The notes under the pieces are model-generated. The model was not told the DNA's origin and did not search any database. It saw only the letters and a list, made by a program, of their open reading frames with translations. The translations under genes and the position numbers were made by a program. From positions 28,720-92,719 of the forward strand of contig JAJZBI010000013.1 in assembly GCA_021798985.1 (NCBI GenBank): a stretch of 64,000 bases of DNA, read 5' to 3'. The stretch's first letter is position 1. Every line of letters starts with the position of its first letter. This DNA is from Actinomycetes bacterium. GTDB lineage: Bacteria; Actinomycetota; Acidimicrobiia; Acidimicrobiales; Bog-793. Positions 48,326 to 55,115 of the stretch are shown piece by piece.

Positions 48326-49498
48326 TTGGACACGCTCGTTGCACCGGCGCTCGGGACTGGGGAGATCCAGCGGCGAGCTTGGCAGATCGGCACTGACGTC
48401 GCGGCGCCGGCCGCGCCCGACGTCGACGAACAGGCACGCTTTCCCAAAGAGAGCGTGGAGGCGATGCGCGAAGCGAGGTTGCTCGCCGCGCTGGTGCCGC
48501 GCGAGCTCGGCGGTCTCGGCGCGTCGGTGAGCGAGGTCGCCGGAGCGGTGCGCGCGCTCGCCGTGCACTGTGCCTCGAGCGCGCTCGTGCTCGCCATGCA
48601 CTCGATCGAGGTGGCGTCGCTCGCGCGCTGCGGCACGACGGGACCGCTGCAGGACCTGCTGGGTGAGGTGGGCGAGCGACAGCTGCTCCTCGCGAACGCC
48701 AACAGCGAGGTCGGCCTCGGCGGTGACGTCGGTCGCAGCTTCTGTGCGCTCGTGCCAAAGGACGGTGGGTACTTCCTCGACAAGCAGACCCTGGCGATCT
48801 CCTATGGGGAGTACGCGGACGCGATCATCGCCAACTGTCGCCGCTCGCCCGACGCGGCCGAGACCGATCAGGTCCTCGTCGTGTGCCGGCCACCGTCGCT
48901 TCGCCTCGAGCCGACGTCGACCTGGAACACGATGGGCCTGCGGGGGACGTGCTCGAAGAGCTTCCACCTCACGGCCGACATCGACCCGAAGATGATCTTC
49001 CCGGTGCCGTTCTCGACGATCGCCAACCACGGCGCCGGCCAGCTGCGCCAGCTCTTGTTGTCGGCAGCCTGGGTTGGCCTTGCCGAGGCGGCCGCGGCGC
49101 ACGCGCACGCCTATGTGCGCAAGGCAGCGCGCAAGGAGATGGACAAGGTGCTCCCCAACGCCGTCCGTTTCTCCGAGCTCGTGTTGCGCCTGCAGGAGTC
49201 CCGCTCGCTGCTCGACAGCTGCGCGTCGTGGTACGAGGCGGTCAAAGACGACGACGAGGCGATCGAGGACGTGGCGCTCGCGGTGGCGCTGCGCAACTTG
49301 AAGGTCGGCGCCTCTCGCCTGGCAGTCGAGTGCGCCACCTCGGCGCTCACGATCTGTGGGATCGAGGGCTTTCGTCGGGACGGCAAGTTCCCGCTGGACC
49401 GCGTCATCCGCGACGCGCATGGGGGCCTGGTGATGGTCAGCAACGACCGCCAGATCCAAGACAACGCTGCCGTGCTCCGCGCGTGGAAGGACATCTGA
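48326..49498 (+). CDS. acyl-CoA dehydrogenase-like flavoprotein, catalytic Glu motif altered
   Basis: Starts at TTG with a very strong GGGAGGAGAG just upstream; 390 residues. The acyl-CoA dehydrogenase fold is visible: 'FPKESVEAMREARLLAALVPRELGG', a central 'ANANSEVGLGGDVGRSF', 'TWNTMGLRGTCSKSFHL', and the C-terminal 'TICGIEGFRRDGKFPLDRVIRD'. The usual 'YEGT' with the catalytic Glu is replaced by 'MVSNDRQIQ', so ordinary acyl-CoA dehydrogenation is doubtful. Relatives lacking this Glu include flavin monooxygenases and N-hydroxylases. It is 7 bp before an ATP-grasp ligase gene, hinting that the two modify and couple a small acid or amine. Confidence 0.82.
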   Translation: MDTLVAPALGTGEIQRRAWQIGTDVAAPAAPDVDEQARFPKESVEAMREARLLAALVPRELGGLGASVSEVAGAVRALAVHCASSALVLAMHSIEVASLARCGTTGPLQDLLGEVGERQLLLANANSEVGLGGDVGRSFCALVPKDGGYFLDKQTLAISYGEYADAIIANCRRSPDAAETDQVLVVCRPPSLRLEPTSTWNTMGLRGTCSKSFHLTADIDPKMIFPVPFSTIANHGAGQLRQLLLSAAWVGLAEAAAAHAHAYVRKAARKEMDKVLPNAVRFSELVLRLQESRSLLDSCASWYEAVKDDDEAIEDVALAVALRNLKVGASRLAVECATSALTICGIEGFRRDGKFPLDRVIRDAHGGLVMVSNDRQIQDNAAVLRAWKDI

Positions 49499-49505
49499 TC
49501 GCCTC

Positions 49506-50774
49506 ATGGCCGGTGCAAGAACGCCAACGGGCCTGCCGCGCCTCGCCTATCTCTACCACCCCACCTCGTTCCCAACCTTCGCGCTGAGCGCTGCGGCTGA
49601 GGGCCGGTGCGAGATGATCTGGGTCATCGACCACACCATCCCCGAGATGGAGGACATGACGCGCTTGCTGGCGCGCCTTGGGACCGTGGTGGACATCGGC
49701 GAGATGGACGACCGCCAAGCCGCTGGCGCGATCGGCGAGCACGAGCCGGCAGGGATCTTGACCCTCGCCGACGCCCGTCTGACCACCACCGCGCGACTCG
49801 CCGAGCTGCTCGGGCTGCCGTTCTTCTCGAGCGAGACGGCGCGGGCGCTCACCGACAAGTTCGCGCAGCGCGAGGCGCTTGCGAACGCTGGGCTCCCGGT
49901 GCCCCGGTACGCGGTCGTCCCGTCGCTCGAGGACGCAGCCGGCTGGGAGCGCCTCGGCACCGAGGCCGTCTTCCCGGCGGTGCTGAAGCCCCGCGTCGGG
50001 GAGGGAAGTCGCGACACCTTCCGCGTCGAGTCCCTGAAAGAGGCGCGCGTGCTGGCCGAGCAGTCTGAGGCAGAGCGTCCCGGGCGCCCCCTCGTCTTGG
50101 AGGAGTATCTCCGAGATGCTCCCGGCGTCGTCCGCCAGGGATTTGGCGGCTACGTCTCGGTCGAGTGCGTCGTCAGCCGAGGCGTCGTCTGCCCCGTGGC
50201 CATCACCGGCCGCTTCCCGCCAGCGGAGCCCTTTCGAGAGACCGGCTTTTTCATCCCTGCCGCGCTCGACGAGGACTTAGCATCGGCTGTCATCGATGCC
50301 GCCGATCGCAGCGCCAGGGCGCTCGCGATCACCCAGGGCTGCCTGCACATCGAGATCAAGCTGACCCCGGACGGCCCGCGGGTGATCGAGGTGAACGGCC
50401 GGCTCGGCGGGGGGATGTCGGAGATGCTCACCATCGCCGCCGGCATCGACCTTTACCCCGTGGCGCTGCGGCTCGCCCTCGGCGAGGACGTGCGCTTTTC
50501 TGGTCTGGCTCGCTGTGCACAGGTGGGTTGGCTGTTGTACGTGCATGCCCCCTGGGCGATGCACGAGGTCACCGCGCTCGCGGGGATCGACGCGCTCGCG
50601 AACTGGCCGGAGGTCAACGAGGTCGTCGTCAACCGGGGCGCCGGCGGCAAGGTGGATTGGCGCGAGGGCAATCACGGGCACGTGTTCTCGGTGCTCGGTG
50701 CGGCTCGCGATCACGACGAGCTGCTCGAGCTGGAGCGGCGGGTCCATGAGGAGGTTCGGATCGATGGCATCTAG
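49506..50774 (+). CDS. ATP-grasp ligase
   Basis: A 422-residue enzyme. N-terminal pre-ATP-grasp region ('IGEHEPAGILTLADARLTTTARL'), then the ATP-grasp domain: 'SETARALTDKFAQREALANAG', 'FPAVLKPRVGEGSRDTFRV' with ATP-binding lysine, 'LVLEEYL', 'GYVSVECVVSRGVVCPVAITG' and the metal-binding 'HIEIKLTPDGPRVIEVNGRL'. The substrate class is a carboxylate joined to an amine or thiol through an acyl phosphate, as in carnosine synthases, amino acid ligases and biotin carboxylases. It is sandwiched between a flavoprotein and a lipoprotein esterase gene with which it overlaps by 11 bases, so the three form one operon of unknown product. Confidence 0.88.
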   Translation: MAGARTPTGLPRLAYLYHPTSFPTFALSAAAEGRCEMIWVIDHTIPEMEDMTRLLARLGTVVDIGEMDDRQAAGAIGEHEPAGILTLADARLTTTARLAELLGLPFFSSETARALTDKFAQREALANAGLPVPRYAVVPSLEDAAGWERLGTEAVFPAVLKPRVGEGSRDTFRVESLKEARVLAEQSEAERPGRPLVLEEYLRDAPGVVRQGFGGYVSVECVVSRGVVCPVAITGRFPPAEPFRETGFFIPAALDEDLASAVIDAADRSARALAITQGCLHIEIKLTPDGPRVIEVNGRLGGGMSEMLTIAAGIDLYPVALRLALGEDVRFSGLARCAQVGWLLYVHAPWAMHEVTALAGIDALANWPEVNEVVVNRGAGGKVDWREGNHGHVFSVLGAARDHDELLELERRVHEEVRIDGI

Positions 50775-51687
50775 GTGGGGGCGCTTCGCGCTCCACGCAG
50801 GCACGTTGGCGCTCGGTGGCACGTTGCTGGCGGGATGCTCCAATGCCGCCGCGCTCACCGCGCCGGTGATGCATGCGACCAAGCACCCGTCGTACGCGGC
50901 CGGGGCCAGCAACACCTACACCATCCAAGTCGGCGGGTTCGCCCGCAGCTTCATCGTCAACGTGCCGAACCCGCTGCCGAAGGGCCCAATGCCGCTCGTG
51001 TTGATGTACAACGGCGCCGGGGGCACCGCCGCCGGCCTACCCGGTCAGACGAATCTCCCCCAGATCGCGAATCAGCACGGCATCTTGACCGCGTATCTGC
51101 AGGGATATGACAACACCTGGAACGAGGACGCCGGTGACACGCCGGCACATGCCGCCGGCGTGAACGACGTCAGTTTCACGCACTATGCCCTTTCCTACAT
51201 CGAGTCGCACTACTCGGTGAAGCGCAGTGAGATCGCCGCGGCCGGGATCTCGAACGGGGCGCTGCTCGTCGAGGACCTCGGGTGCAAGTTGGCCGGCGAG
51301 CTCGATTTGATCATGCCGGTCGAGGGCGAGCTGCCCGTGTCGGTGTCGGCGACCTGCAAGCCGAATCGCCCGGTCTCCCTGCTGGAGGTCCACGGGACGG
51401 CCGACAGCGCGATCCCCTACCGCGGTGGGCGCTTCTACGGCGTCGGTGGCGGGACGACCGTGCTCTCGGCGCCACAGAACGTCGCGCGCTGGGCGTCGCT
51501 CGATCGCTGCAAGGCGAGGGCGCAGAGCACCCACCCGGCGACCAACGAGGTCACGACGGCGTACCGGGACTGCGCGCAGTCGATGCACGTCGAGCTCGTG
51601 ACGGTCAACGGTGGCACCCACACCTGGCCGACCAATTTCGGCCAGCTCGTCTGGTCGGGGCTCTCGAGCCTGCCCAAGCGGCGCTGA
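50764..51687 (+). CDS. LpqC-like esterase/depolymerase lipoprotein
   Basis: ATG at 50764 chosen because AGGAGG lies 9 bases upstream, inside the ligase gene; 307 residues. A lipoprotein signal ends in the lipobox 'LLAGC' with Cys25. The mature part is an alpha/beta hydrolase of the PHB-depolymerase/feruloyl-esterase-like type: 'MPLVLMYNGAGGTAAG', nucleophile Ser in 'AAAGISNGALLVEDLG' (GISNG, about residue 162), Asp in 'EVHGTADSAIPYRGG', and His in 'NGGTHTWP'. It would hydrolyse ester bonds outside the membrane. The overlap with the ATP-grasp gene suggests a link to export or turnover of that pathway's product. Confidence 0.87.
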   Translation: MASRWGRFALHAGTLALGGTLLAGCSNAAALTAPVMHATKHPSYAAGASNTYTIQVGGFARSFIVNVPNPLPKGPMPLVLMYNGAGGTAAGLPGQTNLPQIANQHGILTAYLQGYDNTWNEDAGDTPAHAAGVNDVSFTHYALSYIESHYSVKRSEIAAAGISNGALLVEDLGCKLAGELDLIMPVEGELPVSVSATCKPNRPVSLLEVHGTADSAIPYRGGRFYGVGGGTTVLSAPQNVARWASLDRCKARAQSTHPATNEVTTAYRDCAQSMHVELVTVNGGTHTWPTNFGQLVWSGLSSLPKRR

Positions 51688-51705
51688 ACGAGCGAGCTCG
51701 CTCGT
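51688..51705. terminator. perfect 18-bp palindrome after the esterase gene
   Basis: ACGAGCGAGCTCGCTCGT begins at the base after the TGA. It can form a snap-back stem and may end or attenuate the flavoprotein/ATP-grasp/esterase operon before the gamma-glutamyltransferase gene 34 bp later. No T-run follows. Confidence 0.4.
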
Positions 51706-51738
51706 CCCGAAGCGACCGTCGGGAGCTATGGTCACGCG

Positions 51739-53526
51739 ATGGCCGGAAACTTCACGACGCGTCCGGAGATCAAGGGAACCCTCGGCATCGTCGCCGCCAC
51801 GCACTACCTCGCGGCGCAGTCCGGCATGGCGATGCTCGAGCGCGGCGGCAATGCCTTCGACGCGGCGGTCGCCGCCGGACTCGTGCTGCACGTGGTCGAG
51901 CCCCATCAGTGCGGTCCGGGCGGTGAGGTGCCGGCGATTGGGTACTCGGCGGCCGAGGGCGAGGTCTTCGTGCTCGACGGTCAAGGGCCGCTTCCCGAGG
52001 CGGCGACGCCCGCGAGGTTCGCCGAACTGGGCCTGGATCGCGTCCCAGGGACCGGCCTGCTGGCCGCGTGCGTCCCCGGGGCCTTTGGGGCGTGGTTCGC
52101 GCTCTTGGACCGCTTCGGCACCCTTGGGCTGCGCGAGGTCTTCGCGCCGGCGATCCACTACGCAAAGCACGGCTTTCCCGCCCTCGCCTCGCTCGCCAGT
52201 GTGCTCGCAAAGAGCGCCGAGTTCGTCGGCACCAATTGGCCGAGCACCGCAGCGCTGTGGCTCGGGGACGGCCCGCCCATCCCGGGCCAGCGGCTGTGGA
52301 ACCGCCCGCTGGCGGAGACCTTCGAGCGCATCGTGGCCGAGGGCGAGGCGGCGGGCGCGGACCGCTCGGCACAGATCGAGCAGGCGCGCCGCGCCGTCTA
52401 CGAAGGCTTCGTGGCCGAGGCGATCGACGGCTTTGCCCGCCAGGTCGTGAGCGACGAAGCGGGCGAGCACGCGGGCCTGCTGGGCGGGAGCGACCTCGCG
52501 CGCTGGCGGGCGAGCTTGGAGCCAGCCGTCCGTTTCCAATACCGCGACCTTGAGGTCTGCAAGACCGGGCCCTGGGGCCAGGGGCCGGTCTTCTTGCAGC
52601 AACTGGCGCTGCTCGAGGAGATGGAACTCGGCGCGCTCGGCCCGACGAGCGCCGAGCTGATCCACCTCGTGACCGAGGCGAGCAAGCTGGCCTTTGCAGA
52701 CCGGGAGGCCTACTACGGCGATCCGCGCAAGGTCGAGGTGCCGCTTTCGGGACTGCTCGACCCCGCCTACAGCACCACGAGGCGCGCCCTGGTGGGCGAC
52801 CGGGCGAACCACGAGATCCGCCCGGGCGCACCCGAGGGATTCACGCCGCGGCTTCCCGACCTCCTCGACCAGCTGATCGCCGAGGCGGCGCGCGGCGGAA
52901 TGGACCGGGGGGTCGTGCCCCGGAGCGGGATCGAGGCGGCGCGGCGCGACACGACGCACCTCGACGTCGCCGACCGCTTCGGCAACCTCATCTCGGTGAC
53001 CCCGAGCGGGGGTTGGCTGCAGGCGTCGCCCACCATCCCCGGGCTCGGCTTCTGCCTCGGCACGCGGGCGCAGATGTGCTGGGTCCAAGACGGCCTCGCC
53101 TCTTCGGTGCGGCCCGGCGGCCGGCCCCGCACCACGCTCAGCCCGAGCCTCGTGCTGCGCGACGGCGCACCCTGGCTCGCCTTTGGCACACCGGGCGGCG
53201 ACCAACAGGACCAGTGGACGATGTGCTTCTTCCTCCGTCATGTGGAGCACGGCCTCGACCTCCAGGCGGCGATCGACGCGCCCAACTGGCACCATGCCCA
53301 CGTGCCCTCGTCGTTCGCGCCCCGAGACGCCCACCCCGGCGAGCTCGTCGTCGAGACGAGCGTCGGCGAGGAGGTGCTCGCTGCGCTGCGCGAACGTGGC
53401 CATCGCGTGGTCGAGGCGCCCCCCTACAGCCTGGGGCGGCTGACGGCGGTGGGCCGGCTTGGCGATGGGATGCTGCGCGCCGGCGCCGATGCGCGCGGCG
53501 CGCAGGCCTATGCGGTTGGCCGCTGA
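51739..53526 (+). CDS. gamma-glutamyltransferase family protein
   Basis: A 595-residue Ntn-hydrolase. N-terminal part 'IVAATHYLAAQSGMAMLERGGNAFDAAVAAGLVLHVVEPHQCGPGG' is the family hallmark. The autocleavage and nucleophile site is 'RRDTTHLDVADRFGN', with Thr405 predicted to become the new N terminus of the small subunit. 'GGRPRTTLSPSLVLRDG' and 'GTPGGDQQDQW' follow. There is no signal peptide, unlike the exported E. coli enzyme, so it may act on gamma-glutamyl compounds or acyl amides in the cytosol. It follows the esterase gene after 51 bp and could belong to the same transcription unit. Confidence 0.91.
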   Translation: MAGNFTTRPEIKGTLGIVAATHYLAAQSGMAMLERGGNAFDAAVAAGLVLHVVEPHQCGPGGEVPAIGYSAAEGEVFVLDGQGPLPEAATPARFAELGLDRVPGTGLLAACVPGAFGAWFALLDRFGTLGLREVFAPAIHYAKHGFPALASLASVLAKSAEFVGTNWPSTAALWLGDGPPIPGQRLWNRPLAETFERIVAEGEAAGADRSAQIEQARRAVYEGFVAEAIDGFARQVVSDEAGEHAGLLGGSDLARWRASLEPAVRFQYRDLEVCKTGPWGQGPVFLQQLALLEEMELGALGPTSAELIHLVTEASKLAFADREAYYGDPRKVEVPLSGLLDPAYSTTRRALVGDRANHEIRPGAPEGFTPRLPDLLDQLIAEAARGGMDRGVVPRSGIEAARRDTTHLDVADRFGNLISVTPSGGWLQASPTIPGLGFCLGTRAQMCWVQDGLASSVRPGGRPRTTLSPSLVLRDGAPWLAFGTPGGDQQDQWTMCFFLRHVEHGLDLQAAIDAPNWHHAHVPSSFAPRDAHPGELVVETSVGEEVLAALRERGHRVVEAPPYSLGRLTAVGRLGDGMLRAGADARGAQAYAVGR

Positions 53527-53622
53527 GGCTGCCGCCGCCCGGCGCGGAATATTGCGCGCGCAACTATCGTTGCCCGTGGCGTCAAGACGGGACCGGTGGG
53601 GCGCCGTCGAGGAGGTCAGAAC

Positions 53623-54627
53623 ATGCCAGCGGTGACGGTGGACAACATCTTGGTGCTCCCCCGGGTGAGCGGTCCCGACCCGGTGGTGGCGCGCCAGCGC
53701 TCGGTGCGTTCGCTGACGAGCGCGCCGAAGGGCCTCGAGGGCGAGGGCTTTCCCGTGCGCCGGGCCTTTGCCGGCGTGTCGATGCGAGACCTCGACCCAT
53801 TCATCCACATGGACCAGATGGGTGAGGTGGAGTACGCGCCGGGTGAGCCGAAGGGGACTCCGTGGCATCCCCACCGTGGCTTTGAGACGGTGACCTACAT
53901 CATCGACGGCACCTTCGTGCACCAGGACTCGAACGGCGGCGGCGGCACGATCACCAACGGCGACACCCAGTGGATGACCGCCGGCGCCGGCATCTTGCAC
54001 ATCGAGGCCCCGCCGCCCGAGCTCGTGGCGTCCGGCGGCCTGTTCCACGGGATCCAGCTGTGGGTCAACCTGCCGGCGGCCAACAAGTGGAACCCTCCCC
54101 GCTATCAAGACATCCGCGGCCAAGAGGCGACGCTGCTCACGACCCAAGACGGCGGGGCGCTGCTGCGGGTGATCGCCGGCTCGCTCGCTGGACATGAGGG
54201 TCCCGGCTCGACGTTCACCCCGATCACGCTCGTGCACGCGACGGTGAGTCCCGGGGCGACGGTCTCGCTGCCGTGGCCCTCGCGCTACAACGCGTTGGCC
54301 TACGTGCTCGCCGGTCGCGGCAGCGTCGGCACGGACCGCCGACCGGCCCACGTCGGCCAGCTCGCCGTGTTCGGCGAGGGCGACGCGCTGAGCCTTTCGG
54401 CGGACGAGCGCCAGGACGCATCGAGCCCGGCGCTCGAGGTCTTGCTGCTCGGTGGCCAGCCGATCGGTGAGCCCGTCGTCCACTACGGCCCATTCGTCAT
54501 GAACACCCGCGAGGAGATCATCCAGGCGCTCGAGGACTACCAGGCCGGCCGGCTCGGTCAGATCCCAGCGAGCGCACTCCCGCACCGCCACAGCGACGAC
54601 GTGGCGCTCCCCGAGCACGGCCGCTGA
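53623..54627 (+). CDS. pirin family protein
   Basis: ATG at 53623 chosen because GAGGAGG lies 7 bases before; 334 residues. A bicupin with the pirin signature 'DLDPFIHMDQMG' and 'PWHPHRGFETVTYIIDG', 'TQWMTAGAGILHIEAPP' and 'GIQLWVNLPAANKWNPPRYQ', which carry the His/Glu metal ligands of the N-terminal cupin. Bacterial pirins act as quercetinases or as redox-sensing modulators of enzymes. The last 42 coding bases belong to the 509-bp repeat that reappears at 57917, so the C-terminal tail 'RHSDDVALPEHGR' is found twice in the window. A TTGCGCGCGCAA palindrome lies 60 bp upstream. Confidence 0.93.
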   Translation: MPAVTVDNILVLPRVSGPDPVVARQRSVRSLTSAPKGLEGEGFPVRRAFAGVSMRDLDPFIHMDQMGEVEYAPGEPKGTPWHPHRGFETVTYIIDGTFVHQDSNGGGGTITNGDTQWMTAGAGILHIEAPPPELVASGGLFHGIQLWVNLPAANKWNPPRYQDIRGQEATLLTTQDGGALLRVIAGSLAGHEGPGSTFTPITLVHATVSPGATVSLPWPSRYNALAYVLAGRGSVGTDRRPAHVGQLAVFGEGDALSLSADERQDASSPALEVLLLGGQPIGEPVVHYGPFVMNTREEIIQALEDYQAGRLGQIPASALPHRHSDDVALPEHGR

Positions 54628-55093
54628 GCCGACCGGGCCGTCGAGACCCGCCTCGCTCTCAGTTGCCCTTCAGTTCACCTTGGCGCCGCGTGCAGATCCC
54701 ACCGGCACCATGGACGCACTGGATCATTTGCCCACTTCGGGCACGAGCGAGGAAAGGTGGGACGGCGATGACAATGCTCTTGGTCACGCTCCCGTTGATG
54801 GTGCTTGGCGTGGCGGTCGCGGTCATCCCGCTCGTGCTCGCCATCGCCAAGGAGTCCACGAGCCAGAACCGGACGCTTCACCCGCTCGCCGCCTTCGGCC
54901 ACGAGCGCGCCGAGCGCCTCGCTGATCGCGAGCACCTCGCCGCATAGAGGATCTGCCCACTGCGGGCCAGCGCACCTCCCCGGTCGCCTGGCCCGCGGTG
55001 GGCGGAGGCAACGCTGGGCCGTCTGCCCCGTGCCATTTGCAGCGCCGGCCGGATCCCCCCTCCGCCGGCGCTGCGCCGCGCCCGGGGCCCGGC
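54585..55093. repeat. 509-bp direct repeat, copy 1
   Basis: Compared base by base with 57917-58425, this segment is identical except at 55020 (C here, T at 58352). It covers the pirin 3' end, the gap after it, a complete 59-codon ORF, and about 145 bp of non-coding sequence. It ends 23 bp before the stop of the GGDEF-EAL gene. Copies are in the same orientation, 3332 bp apart. Confidence 0.95.
54768..54947 (+). CDS. 59-residue single-span membrane protein, copy 1
   Basis: A small protein starting 'MTMLLVTLPLMVLGVAVAVI' with one hydrophobic helix of about 25 residues, then a short charged tail ('HPLAAFGHERAERLADRE'). GAGGAAAGGTGGG lies 7-19 bases before the ATG. No family is recognised. Its complete copy at 58100 has the same protein sequence. 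The predicted topology is N-terminal anchor with a cytoplasmic amphipathic tail. It lies between pirin and the convergent GGDEF-EAL gene. Confidence 0.6.
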   Translation: MTMLLVTLPLMVLGVAVAVIPLVLAIAKESTSQNRTLHPLAAFGHERAERLADREHLAA

Positions 55094-55115
55094 CCGCGCG
55101 TGCGACGTCCTCCAG

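Noticed and set aside
46371-48530. 719-aa plus-strand ORF opposite the S9 peptidase
   Set aside because: No family motif and Val/Glu/Arg/His-biased; the peptidase on the minus strand has its full catalytic triad.
51037-54618. 1193-aa minus-strand ORF opposite esterase, gamma-glutamyltransferase and pirin
   Set aside because: Crosses three well-supported plus-strand genes and has no recognisable domain; long open antisense frames are expected at this GC content.
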